From: Pampus argenteus
Taxonomy: Eukaryota > Chordata > Actinopteri > Scombriformes > Stromateidae
Direction of reading: 5' to 3'
DNA: 64,000 nt
NCBI GenBank assembly: GCA_036937835.1
Contig: CM072869.1
Span: 10,452,001 to 10,516,000 of the forward strand
Shown: in pieces, positions 14,101-27,800 of the stretch
Position numbering within the stretch: position 1 is the first letter of the stretch
Layout of the letters: each line of letters begins with the position of its first letter
The notes under the pieces: model-generated
Database searches by the model: none
Seen by the model: the letters and a program-made list of their open reading frames with translations, nothing else
What the model was told of the DNA's origin: nothing
Position numbers and translations under genes: made by a program

Positions 14101-17100
14101 CCAATTAGCTAGATTTATATTTATAGTGTTTGCTTTTTCATCTGAATCTGATTAAAGTATTAGTGTCATCATATCAGAAATGTTCAGTGCTCTGTCCGTT
14201 GTAGTTGAAGTCATCACCATCTCTGTATGTGTACAGGCTGTCAGAGGGCTCCTACATAATCCCAACGAGCCTGTCAACGAACTTTCCTACTTTGACTGTA
14301 TCGAGAGCGTCATGGAGAACTCAAAGGTACAGGCTTTCAAAATAATTGCGCGCACTACACACTGAATAACTGTCAGAGATATTTTTAGATAGCAGGCTGC
14401 TAAAGATCTAATTTGTTCATGTTTTCACTATTTCCACATGCCTCAGGTCCTTGGAGAGTCAATGGCAGGCATCTCTCAGCACTGTAAGACAGGTGATGTG
14501 ATAGCCTTTGGGGAGAGCGTGGGTGTGGCATCCAAGGCCCTGTGTGGGCTGACGGAAGCTGCAGGACAGGTGAGATCACAGCCTGGTGCTGCTGTGTCTG
14601 CTCTCATCATAAAAAGATTTAAAATGGATCAAAAAATGTTCACATTGCATTTTAATTAGGAGAAAGATTGATAAGAGATTCATCACGCAGATAGAGCCCT
14701 TTAAACAATACATGAGAAAAATTCAAACATCTTGGGTGGGCTATAAATGACTCCCACCCCTAAACCTGTGAAATAACATCCTCACCTTCATGCAAGATTC
14801 AGTTGCCTTGACTAGAAAAGGGCACACCGACATCCTTTGTTCCCTCTGCTTATCTTTACTCAATGCTATGCTATGCACATCGAGAGCTTGTCTATTGGCA
14901 AACTGTTACATTGGTCTAACTCTGCTTTTTTCTGCCCTGTAGGCCTCGTACCTTGTAGGTGTGTCTGATCCCAATAGTCAGTCAGGCCATGAGGGGCTGG
15001 TGGATCCCATCCAGTTTGCACGAGCCAACCAGGCTATACAGATGGCTTGTCAGAACTTGGTGGACCCAGCCAGCAGTCCCTCCCAGGTAACAATGTCCAT
15101 CCATGGTCACAAAGCATTACAGTACAGTTCCCTGGCATATAGAGACTGCAATTGGTACAGTAATGTAAATAGATCTCCTGTGACATTCAAATCATCCTGA
15201 ATGTCAAGAAAATCCCTTGTTTTATACAACTCTCTTTCCTTTTGCTGGCATTTCTTTATTTGCCAGGTCTTGTCTGCAGCAACAATCGTAGCCAAGCACA
15301 CCTCAGCTCTGTGCAATGCCTGCCGCTTGGCTTCCTCTAAAACCTCCAACCCTGTGGCTCGGAGACAGTTTGTCCAGTCAGCCAAAGAGGTGGCCAACAC
15401 CACAGCTAACCTCGTCAAAACCATCAAGGTCAACTCTCCAAGTGATAAAAACGTTGAGTGTAAATTTGTTACAGTTTTCTTTCATCGAGTGAGAAGCTGT
15501 GGATGTGTGTATCATCTGGATATGGCACTATCAGTTGCGTACGAGATGATGGACAAATATTCATATGGCATCATTGTCTTGTTTTAGGCCTTGGACGGAG
15601 ATTTTTCAGAAGAGAACAGAAACAGGTGTCGCGTTGCTACGACCCCACTCCTTGAGGCTGTAGAAAACCTCTCAACCTTTGCCAACAACCCTGAATTTGC
15701 GAGCATCCCTGCTCAGATCAGCAATGAGGTATTCATTAATTGAATGCCTGTTTTCAATGATGTTTTTTTTTTCTTTTTCTCCACACACTTTTGACTTAAA
15801 AAAACAAAACAAATAACAATGCTTTATGAGGTCTTCTTTACTCAGAAACATCCAATTTGTAAATGTTTCCACTCATCCTACATAAGTTCTTGAAGCTATT
15901 TTTCGGAGAGAATTAATGAAACAAGCACTCTCATATGAACCAACTTAGAAATGTTTGAACAGTAAACATGGGGGTAATAGGATTTGAGGTAAAATTGTCC
16001 TTTAATGTCAAGAAAAGACTTGTGAAAGATGGATTTTTATTTTTCAATCTTAGCAGAACAGTGCTCGTACAGTTCCCTAAAAGCTTTATGGCTGTAATCT
16101 GTTGGAGGGCAGTGTTTAACGACACTCTCACACTCACAGCTGCTCTAATCTTCAGTTTGTTAATCTAATTGTCGAGGGAGGCTTTGGCTCGGATCATAAA
16201 GGCTGAAGGTGTTTCTTCCTGCGTCTTTGTAAAGCTGCCTTTCTAATCTCACCCCTTCCTTTAATTGCACCTTTGATCAAGGTCTCATCAACGTAGTCAA
16301 AGAATATTAACAACTCTGTCATACCAGCTAGCTCTTTGCTGTTGAGCTGTTACCTGTGCTATTGCTTCACCTGCACTAATCTTTTCTTTTCCTCAGGGTT
16401 CAGCAGCCCAGGAGCCTATTGTGCGTTCAGCTCGCTCCATGCTCGATAGCTCCACTTACCTCTTAGAAACAGCCCGCTCTTTGGTCCTCAACCCCAAAGA
16501 TCCTCCCACCTGGTCTATACTAGCTGGCCACTCCCGGACTGTTTCTGACTCCATCAAGAGCCTCATCACTTCCATCAGGTCGGTTTTAATCCCACCCACA
16601 ACCACATCTGTCTTTCTAGGATTATCCTAAATCAAAGTTCATAAGGATTTTACAGCTGGAAGACAAAATTGTTTCTGAAACTGAAAAGCTTATTCTGTGG
16701 TGTCTGTCATTTTAGATTATTGCATAATTTGAGCAGTGTTTAGATGATGACACTTGCCATGGTGGATCTGCAACACATTTTCTATCTTCATCAACATCCT
16801 CTAATCACATGCACTATTCTTGCAACTCCTTAGAACAGGCTGCATTTGATGCATTAAGACTGGGGTCTGCATGAGGTCCCACACATGTAAAAGCATAATT
16901 TTATCAACTTTACACTTCATTCATTGTTATTGTATAGATTCAACAAACATGTTTTAATGTGTTAAAATTATGTTAATTAGTGAACTTTAGAGGTGCCGGT
17001 AGATGGATTTACTTTACGAGGCCCCCTCAATGTGGTAATAAATTATTTTGTATTTATTAGCACCGACAAAAGGCAGAAATATAACTGTATTTTTCAATAT

Positions 17101-20100
17101 TTCTGATGCTAGGGACAAAGCACCAGGACAGAGGGAGTGTGACTACTCAATTGATAACATCAATAAGTGTATCCGGGACATTGAGCAATCTTCTCTCGCC
17201 GCAGTTGGGCAGACCCTGCCCTGCAGAGATGATATCTCCATGGAAGTGAGTTCAAGTACCCCATCAGCACTATCTTGTCTGAGAGAAAGAACTAAATGGG
17301 ATTTGTAGTCTTTCTGTTGTGACTTATACTGTATTTCTCTGCCATTATAACTCACCAGGCACTCCAGGATCAGCTGACATCCTCTGTGCAGGAAATTGGG
17401 CATCTGATTGATCCTGTCTCCACAGCAGCCCGAGGTGAAGCTGCCCAACTTGGACACAAGGTGCTGGTCTGAACATATGTACCTTATCCTCTCGAAACTC
17501 CCAGTCTCTCTGTTTTCTATCTTGTGATCAAATCTGTCCTCAGACAGCTTTCTGAAACGTGCTTTCCCAGGTGACCCAGTTGGCCAGTTACTTTGATCCA
17601 CTCATTGTGGCATCAGTAGGCCTGGCATCTAAGCTGCAGGACCACCAGCAGCAGATGAACATCCTGGACCAGACCAAGACCCTGTCTGAATCTGCCCTGC
17701 AGATGCTCTATGCTGCTAAAGAAGGTGGTGGAAACCCAAAGGTACGAAGTAAGAAGTTCATTATCAGTGCTTGCCTAACATGTATTTCTTAATGTGAAAT
17801 ATGCTACTTTTAATATCCATGTATTAAATATAAACAATATGGTATTTTGATAGAGATGTTTGTATTTGGTCCTCCAGGCTTTTTGTTTACATCGAAATCT
17901 TTCTAGATCAGTTAGGTATTTCATTTCTTTATGTTCATTGCACTATTTATAATCTAATTTAGCTTAATGTGTTTTTGGGGGTGAGGGATTTTATATATTT
18001 TTTATTATAGTGACAGTAGAGAGAGTAGGCAGGAAACAAGAGAGAGAGAGATGGGAGAGTGATGTGCAACAAAGCAGAAGTTGCCGTTATGTGGTAACCA
18101 TTAACCAGTAGGCAACTGGGATGCGCCTGAATTTATAACATTCAGTCATGGTTTGAACACAGCTATATGTGATCCTGTAGCCTCAAAACATTGCCAAACA
18201 ACAGGAAAACAAACAAGAGCTCATATCCTGTGCATGGAAATGGCATTGTGACAGTCAAGTTATTTGAAATACTGTGTGTGTGTTTGCATGAATCTTGCAT
18301 GAGATGAGAAAAGCCTGTAAAAAAATCACCAGGAGTGACGCCACTATTGCAAGCTTGTAATCTCAGGTGATTCTGCTGTTCTATAGCCTCAGTACTACTG
18401 ACCATCATTAAAGCTCGAAAATTATTAAGTTACCTTGTTGGGAACGTTTGTGTGTTTATTCCTGCATTCTATAATTCTACTGTACTCTAATTATTAAAAT
18501 ATTCTATTATTCTTTTGAACATTGATTTTTGAATTATTGGGAGCAGGGGTGGCACAAATACAACAGCAATAATCCATTCTGATGAAGTGTCCTCTAGTGA
18601 AATCTGGTACTTACCATCTGTAAGGACCCTCTGGAGCTATTGTTAAGCTGATAAATTTCACTCTGGATATAGACCAAGACAGTGTCAGAAACCTTAATCA
18701 GCTGACTGTATCCACAGGCATCCCACACCCACGATGCCATCTCTGAAGCAGCCCAGCTGATGAAGGAGGCTGTGGACGACATTATGGTGACTTTGAATGA
18801 GGCAGCCAGTGAGGGGGGCATGGTCGGAGGCATGGTGGAGTCCATCGCAGAATCCATGGGCAGGGTAAGGAAGAGTGTGTTTGTTTGTGCTTTGATGGAG
18901 AACACATGTACATACAATACAATCTCATGAGTCCACTCAGGTGATTTAAATGGATTTCAGGTTGACACTTATTCCCTATCTTATTTAACCTGAAGGCAAA
19001 AATGAACTTCCCTGTTAGAGTAATTCTACAGTGAGTGTGTACTTGTCAGTCCAGTGGATGACACGTTTTAAATCCACAGCCCACTGGTGATGTTAGCTGT
19101 CACTCATCCTGCTGGGGGACATGTCACTGTGTTGACGACACGGTTAATAACATACTTGGCTCAGAATTAGATCTTATCCTTCACTTGTATTTTACCTCTT
19201 TATTTTAATCCTAATCGTAAACATACTGTAACAATTGTAAGTTCCCAGTTTTTGGGATTAATAAAGTATATCTATCTATCTAACCACCATTAAACCCTCC
19301 ATTAGCAAGAATGCATACATAAAAAAAAGGTTTATATGTTCTCATTAATGGATTAGTAAATTATACATCAATTAACATAATACTGTAAAATAAGAAGAAC
19401 TTGGGTTGCCAAATGGTGTGTATCCAATACTGGTGTTACTAGCATAACTCAGTTTATCTTTTTAACTGCCTCTTAAATAAATCATCCAAAACCTGGACTA
19501 TGTGGCCTTCTACCAGCCCAAAGCATTCATTGAAGACATATGATGTGCAACTGCAGACTCGATGGCTTATTGTAATGTACCAGGGAAACCAAGAGCTTAT
19601 TCTATTTATGCATTTTAACAACTTATTGTTGTTTGTTGAAGCATCAATAGGCTACAATAATGATTACAATATACAGTGGTGTGAAAATAAGATTTCTCTC
19701 TTTTTTTTTTTACCTGTTTGTCACACTTAAATGTTTCAGATGAAGGTTATTATTATTAAGGGAAAATAAAATCCAAACCTACATGGCCCTAATAACTGGT
19801 TGGGCCCTTAGCAGCAACAACTGCAATCAAATGTTTGCAATAACTTGCAGTTAGTCTTTTATGGCACTGTGGAGAAATTTAGGCCAACTCATCTTTGAAA
19901 AATTGTTGTAATTCAGCCACCCTGGAGGGTTTTTGAGCATGAACCGCCTTTTTAAGGTCATGCCACAGCATCTCAATAGGATTCAGCTCAGGACTTTGAG
20001 TAGTCCACTCCAAAGTCTTCATTTTGTTCTTCTTCAGCCATTCAGAGGTGAACTTGATGATGAATGATGGTTTTTTTTTCCAAAATGCAGTGTTACTTTT

Positions 20101-21773
20101 TCACCAGATGTAATGGGACACACATCTTCCAAAAAGTACACAGAGTATTTTGTGTTCATTTGTGTTTTCTAATATTTAAAATAGTTTGGTGGTCTGAAAC
20201 AAACACGTGTGACAAACATGCAAAAAAAAAAAAAAAAGACCAGGAAGGGGACAAACCCTTTTTCACATCACTGTCACATAATATCAATAGTATACAGATA
20301 TATACAGCTTGTAACTGGCTATACAATGTAAAGTGGTATGAAAATATTCATTAGTATCAAAATGAATCAGAGTGCCTGTCTATGTGCTAAATAAATAAAT
20401 AGGTGCTAAAAAGGTTTGATCTTTTATAGCTGGATGAAGGAACACCTCCTGAACCCGAGGGCTCTTTTGTGGACTACCAGACCACGATGGTGAAGTTCTC
20501 CAAGGCCATCGCCATCACTGCACAGGAGATGGTGAGTGTGCTAATGCACCAGGATATCTATTCCCGTCTCTGTGTGTTTTCCATTACATTTGCAATTTAC
20601 AATGACAATATTTGTCAGTAGAGCTGGAGAAACATTAATCTGCCTCCACCGATGATGTATGTTCTCTCTCTCTTGCCAGATGACTAAGTCAGTAACCTGC
20701 CCTGAAGAGCTTGGTGGCCTTGCCTCTCAGGTGACAGTGGACTATGGACAGCTAGTACACCAAGGACGCCTTGCTGCAGCCACCGCAGAGCCAGAGGAGG
20801 TGAGAAAGGCACACTCTCTGTCCTATGGAAGATGTGAGGAAATTACTCACTCTTATGAAAGATTTAACACTTCAAGCAGTATCTCTCTTTGCAATTGTGC
20901 CCTTGAAGTGACTGAAATATGAGTTTAGGTCTGCGTTTTACGGTAAAAATGCTTTTGAATGTATTCACTCACACACTGATCAGAGAAGATGTTTGCTATT
21001 CTTTGATATGACACACCACAGTGAGCTCAAGCAGAAAGATATCCCTGGACTATCAGTAATCTTTTCTTGTAGCTTTTCTGGGTTGTTCTGAGTACAGCAA
21101 TGTGTAGAAACATTGGACTAATAAGTACACAGAAATCATCAATATTGTGTGCATAACAGGTTGCTGGAAGCCCTGCTGGTTACCATAGCGACGTTGTGCC
21201 TCTTCAAGTCTAAAAGCCTATAGTGATGCATATAATTAAGTACCACCCACCTGTGAATCTCAGTCTGAAAATTAAAGGTGTAGTGCCAGCAATCCCTGTC
21301 TTGAGGGTGCTTGAAATCATTTTTCATCCACCCGCAGGATAAGAGACATGTCAGTTTAGGACATAATTGATGTGATGTGTAGTACAGTGACACAAATAAG
21401 AACGTGGATGCCTGGTTTTGCTTTCAGGTTGGTTTCCAGATAAGAACACGGGTGCAAGAGCTGGGTCATGGCTGCATCTACCTGGTCCAGAAAGCTGGAG
21501 CCCTGCAGCTCAGCCCCACTGACAGCTTCTCTAAAAGGGAACTTATCGAGTGTGCCCGTGCAGTCACAGAGAAGGTAAGCTATGTGGACAGAAACCGGCA
21601 CCACATCTTTAATTCTTGCAGAAGGAAGCTCTTTTTACATCTTGACTTTTTAAGGCAAGTCTATTTTTGTTGTCATAATATGTCATCTCTGCTGTTTGAA
21701 GTTTGTTATCAGCATCGACTCAGCATTAGCATTTTTATGAAAATGAATTACTCAGTGGCCTTACTGTAGCTCT

Positions 21774-21812
<39 letters not shown>

Positions 21813-24800
21813 TTGATTAAGAGATAAGAAGAAAAAAAAGACTATACTATCAGCACATTACCAAATTAGTTTTACTATACTTTTTAGGCCTTATAATTTT
21901 GACCTAGTATAAAGTGACAATAGCCTATGTTTTACTGTAGTATTGCACTCACTATGCAGGTCATGAACGCGTGCTCTCCTGACCGCCCTCACACTGTGCA
22001 GTTAATAATATTAGAAATGTGTCCCTGCTGTGATCCTGGTAGCAGCCGCTAGCCATGCTCACACATTAGTGTATCTCTCCACTTCAACACTATGATTTGA
22101 TTCAGGGTTCATATCAAACTTGAATAATTTGTGGTTTTGCTCTTGCCAATATGTGAAACTTGAGCTTCAATGAAACGTGTCTCTCAGGGCTTCCCATTTG
22201 TTTATGAGAGATGGGCAGACAGCAGTATTCAAGGGAGTCGTGTGATTTGCAGAGTCAGGCTCATTGACTTAATGTGATTGTGCAGCAGACTCTGATTTAA
22301 TGCTTGTTTAACTCTGCTGTCTTCTCTTACTCCCGGCTTCCTCTTTTAATCCAGCTCGTCCAGATCTCTAAACATTCGCTACCTCACTCACCTGCTTTAT
22401 AAACCAACATCCTATTAACAGGAAAAACTGCTGTTTAATCATGGAACACGCGCAATGCATATAGATGGGAACAGGCTATATATAGATATTTTAACACTTC
22501 TAAAAACAGCATGTTTGAAGAACTGCTCTGCACATCTTATGCTATGGTTCATATTTTGCAGGTGTCCTTGGTACTGTCAGCATTGCAGGCGGGTAACAAA
22601 GGCACCCAGGCTTGTATTACGGCAGCCAGCGCTGTTTCTGGAATCATTGCTGACCTGGACACCACCATCATGTTCGCCTCAGCTGGAACACTGAACCCTG
22701 AGAATGAAGAGTCTTTTGCTGACCACAGGTACAATGACCTTGTTCAAGACAGGCAGACAAGGACGGGGTGTTAAATAAAAACATCTGATCACCGAAAAAG
22801 ATCATGATAAACATAAGCAATAGATTAACAGGTTTTAAGAGCAAAAGAGTAATAAAATATAACATGTACTATAATTAAGATGTCAGTTGCTACACTGCAA
22901 GACTAGAGCTCCCTTTTTCTTTTGATGACTCACTTAGGAGAAGTGATGTTTGCCAATAAAGCTGACAACTGAATTTGACATAATGAATATAAATTGAAAG
23001 TAGTCCTTAACAAACAAACATTCTGTTTAGAAAAGCAACAGCTTCCTTTCATATCGCTGGTAGTTGAGTGTGACTGTGGAGCAGATTGTGACACAATGTG
23101 TTCTGTCCCTCAGGGAGAGCATCTTGAAGACAGCCAAGGCGCTGGTGGAGGACACCAAGCTGCTGGTGGCTGGAGCCGCATCCAGCCAGGAGAAGCTGGC
23201 CCAGGCTGCACAGTCCTCAGCCAAGACCATCACCCAGCTCACTGAGGTGGTCAAACTGGGAGCGACCAGCATGGGTTCTGAGGACCCCGAGACACAGGTG
23301 ATGATAATCCATCACACATTTTCACTAAAGAATCACTAATACAAGCACAGATGTTTCAAATATATGTAATCACAGTTGTATTCCTGTATTTTTTTTTTAA
23401 AGATTAAAAAAGATTAACATCTCAGTTATCATTTTTTAAATTATGCTGTATTGAGATTTAACCTGCTATTACTTTTCTAGTGATCTACAATAAAAACCTT
23501 CTATTTTATTGTACACTCAGTGTTAGATTTTCTTTGTAATTGCAGTTTCATCTGATAAACATTGCGTCTCCTTTTCCGCCCGTGTGCATGCCCCTATCTC
23601 TGCCGTCCGCTACGTCTGAAGTATCATGACTAGGTGGGAGTGATAAGAGCAGCAATGTTAAAACCTGCCCCAAGGGTTCCACTGATAAACCTTTACTCTC
23701 AACATTGTGTTGTATTGATCCTAGCTCTATCTTCTCAGGTGGTTCTGATAAACGCAGTGCGGGATGTGGCCAAGGCTCTGGCTGAACTTATCGGTGCCAC
23801 CAAATGTGCTGCAGGGAAGCCTGCTGACGACCCGTCTATGTATCAGCTGAAGAGCGCTGCCAAGGTAAAGGAGTAGGTTGCTCAAGCATGTGTCATATCT
23901 AGCGCTATCTGTGTATTGATTTCAGCAAAATGATTCTGCAATTTATTATTCAGCGGATGCTCCCTCACTGAGAGGATATGGCATGTGGATATGTATTATA
24001 CAAGTGCTCTTTTTGTATTACTGCTATGTGGATGTTTGACGTATCTGGTAGCACAAAGTGAGGCTTTGTTACATGAGGGATATGACAGTCCTTATCAGGC
24101 TGTGCATTTTATTCACTATTTCCTGTCAAACAGTGTCAGTATGTGGGACTAGGCGCATCGCATCACAAAGATATGTGCATGCTCATTTGTGGTGGATGAA
24201 AAATGGAGATTATCAGACCTTTCACATCTAACCTTGGTGCAGCTGTGGTCAGTGCAATAACAACCCAAGATCAAAGGGTTTCATCAGTGACAGATACTTC
24301 TCATATCCTCGACCAGAGATTTGCCATCTTAAATATCCTTCTGCAGCCGTCCTTGATTTCTTTTTCTCAGAGCTATCAACAATCAACCGACCACAGCATA
24401 TAACTCTTAACTGTTGCATAGGGTTCCTTATGTTTTCTCATCTGAATGGAATGAGGGCCACCCATGAACCTGGTCATGTTGACAGATTTCTTTTGTTCCT
24501 CCAACATATGGTGACCTCCAAATGTGACCCTCTCAAACTTCTGCTGCGCACGTTGCTCAAATTACTAACCTAATAATGTATACTTTGCTGAATGGAGCAC
24601 TGGCAGAGCAGAATGTGTCACCATGAGTGAAATGTTGTTTTTTTTGTTTGTTTGTTTTTTTTATTTTGTATTTTCCAATCCTGGGTGACAGTAAAAAAAA
24701 ATATTACAAGTAATAAATCGGCCTCTTTTAATTTTGAAAGCCATCCTTCAGTGGTTCTTTGGCAGCTGGTGTTTTTAATTGTCATTAAATAAGCGCCTTC

Positions 24801-27800
24801 AATTATTCACTTTAACGGAATCAGTGAAGAAGGAGGCAAAACTAATTTGGTAATGTGTTGAAGAGAAAGAGCTTCACCTCCTGGTTTGACTGTGATTGTC
24901 ACCATTACTCCCTTGATTTGACAGGTCATGGTCACCAACGTGACGTCTCTTCTAAAAACAGTGAAGGCTGTGGAGGATGAAGCCACTCGTGGGACGAGGG
25001 CGCTGGAGGCCACCATTGAGTGCATCAAACAGGAGCTGACAGTAAGTGCACCTGACGAAAACTCTTTTTTATGGTCTGTAGGGAGTCAACTGATGAGACA
25101 CAGCCTGTCAGCGAAGTTTGCTCAATGAGGGTCAGAGATATCTATGTCTATTATTCGGAACAAAACAGCAGAGCTTTTTGTTCTTTTTCCTTTATTATCC
25201 ACCCAACTCCTCAGGTCCTTCTTTCCCTGCAGCTTGCTCACAGCTCTTATCAGGGTCTGAGTGAGAAAGGATGAATGTCTAGCTTTATTATTTTTTTTTT
25301 GTAAATTCCTGCTAATCCTTATCAGAGGACCCACAGCCCGAGAGGAGGCTTTACTAAGAGCTGCAGCCAAAGCCAAACTCAACACAGTTGAATAATGCTA
25401 CCCATATCAGGATGTCCTGCCCACCTTACTTGTTTACATTTTCTGCTGCATTTTCTCTGCTCTTCATTGGTTCTTCTCTGAGAAATTTCAAATCTATAAT
25501 AATTAATTTGTGCCGCTGTCATGCTTTTATCCTAATACCTGTGCCTGTCGTCATCCCAGGTGTTCCAGTCTAAGGATGTCCCGGAGAAATCCACCACACC
25601 TGAGGAGTTCATCCGCATGACAAAGGGCATCACCATAGCAACGGCCAAGGCAGTAGCTGCAGGCAACTCAGCTCAGCAGGAGGACGTGATAGCCACTGCC
25701 AACCTGAGCCGCAAAGCCATCTCCGATATGCTGACGACCTGCAAGGTGCTAATCCACACTGCCCTGCCAGAACAGGCCTCACACAGACAGCACCAGGCTG
25801 CCAGGGAACATGTGAGCCTACCCCACTGAGTGCAGACAGGACATTAGAGTCTAGTCAACTTTATGGCTGCTCCTGCTGGTAGTCACTTTTCAATGTCATG
25901 CAGTGGAACGTCCTTCAGTGACTGGAGGGCACTGGTAACCAGACAAAAATAGACAGAAAGCATTGTAGGCTATACTTTTGAAAATTAGGGCATTCCAAAC
26001 AAATTGATAAGAATGAATTTTATCTCTTATTTGATTTGTTTGAATGAGAACAAAATAATGTGCACACCCACAATGAGAATTATATTTAAAGGCTGTACTC
26101 TCGCGAGGTATAGTAGCACATTTTCACTTTGATCTTATGGCCTGTGTTTATTCTTGACATCCCAGTGAGAGCATTTTTTTGTCTCCTTTAGAGATTTCCC
26201 ATACAGCATTGTTTTTTTTCTCCCCTCCAGCAAGCAGCATACCATCCTGAAGTGTGCGAGGAATTGAGGGGGAAGGCCCTGCAGTATGGCTCTGAGTGCA
26301 CCAACGGATACATCAACCTTTTGGAGCAAGTGCTACAGGTTAGAATTAGACCTTCATGCGAAGGAAAGATGAGAGTGGATATTGTGTGCACGGTACAGTA
26401 TGTGTGTATATCTCCAGCTATGGATGGGTAGATCCTAATCTTTACATTTACCTAGTGAGGTTTCACAGGCCTTATCTACAGGATTAAAGTTTCCAATGCT
26501 TGACAAATCTTCCCTGGCTTCCTGTCCTCTTGCTCATATTTGCTTGTCTCTGCATTTACTGCAGCATCAACATCAACTGACAAATAAAAGAAGGTATCAT
26601 GAATGATTAGCAGCCAGCAATAAATTGTAGAAGTGAAGACATTAAATGGATTTATTCTGTGTTTAACCACATTTATTTTTACATAGTGATTTAAGAATAG
26701 TACTTTATTATAATGTAATATCTTCCACCACAATCTGATTTAATTACTGAGCACCTTGTTGCATACATTTGCATATTAATCAGCTAAATGTATTTTCATG
26801 AAATTACTTAATGGTTAGTTTATTATAACACTCCCCATGTGCTATGTGAGAATACAGGTGTTGACATGTAATGATATGTTAATTAATGCATTAAGTTAGT
26901 GATTTAATTTGCCTAATTAGTTATGGATACATCATGTTGATTGTGGGAGGACTTTAGGCCACTGAAGTACCGTGGTTTATGATTTGCAGTTAATTAGAAA
27001 GAATGTGTTGCCGCTACTGCACTAGTCAACTAGTTTCTCAAGTAACCCAAATAACTAATTTGGCATACACTGAAAGAAAGTGCCGACCTATCAAAGTGGT
27101 TTTTCAGATAATTTGTTGTCTAGATGGGTTTTAAAGACAGTGGAACAGATGATGCTTTTTTGCCTTTTCATCTTTTATATTGTTTTATCTCGTGCTCGTG
27201 CACACGTTGTGTTTTCAGGTGCTGCAGAAGCCCACACCGGAGCAGAAGCAACAGCTGGCCGTACACTCAAAGCATGTGGCAGCGTGCGTGACAGAGCTCG
27301 TCCAGACAGCTGAGGCCATGAAAGGTGAGGACACACACAACTCTGATGTACACCGTCACACACTCTTTAGTTAGGCTTGACAACCTTCAGTTATCTGTGT
27401 TTCCATTCTGACTGATTTTATGGATCATTTAATAAAAACTGAAGTGATATATATATTTAACATCCCAAGTGTTTATGGTAGTCTATAAAACAGTAGCTTG
27501 TTTTATACGTAGTCTATTACAGGAGTTTCCAGAGTGTCCAGATTTTAATTTTAAAATGATTATAAGACATTATAGACACTGTAGTTTAAAACTGGGAATG
27601 CTGAAACTGCTGAATCCAGAGAGTTTAAAGCATGGGGATTTCCATCAAAAAGCCAGTTTAATTACATAAAATGTGAAAAACCGTGATGGATTGTGGAGAT
27701 GTTAGAGATTAGTAGGAGGAGCCCTAACCCTCTTGTGCATTAATAATATTATAGTGTCATGGAGTCAAGCCACCAGACCTGAGTGCATACCTGATAAAGA

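Larger units (their letters stand above)
8264..17112 (+). other. tln2 introns between 8.3 and 17.1 kb
   Basis: Introns over 300 bp here are 8264-9286, 10486-11361, 11571-11990, 12495-13009, 13150-13698, 13793-14236, 14570-14942, 15729-16396 and 16579-17112. I see no RNA gene, transposon terminus or extra exon in them, only ordinary AT-rich intron sequence. Confidence 0.6.
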
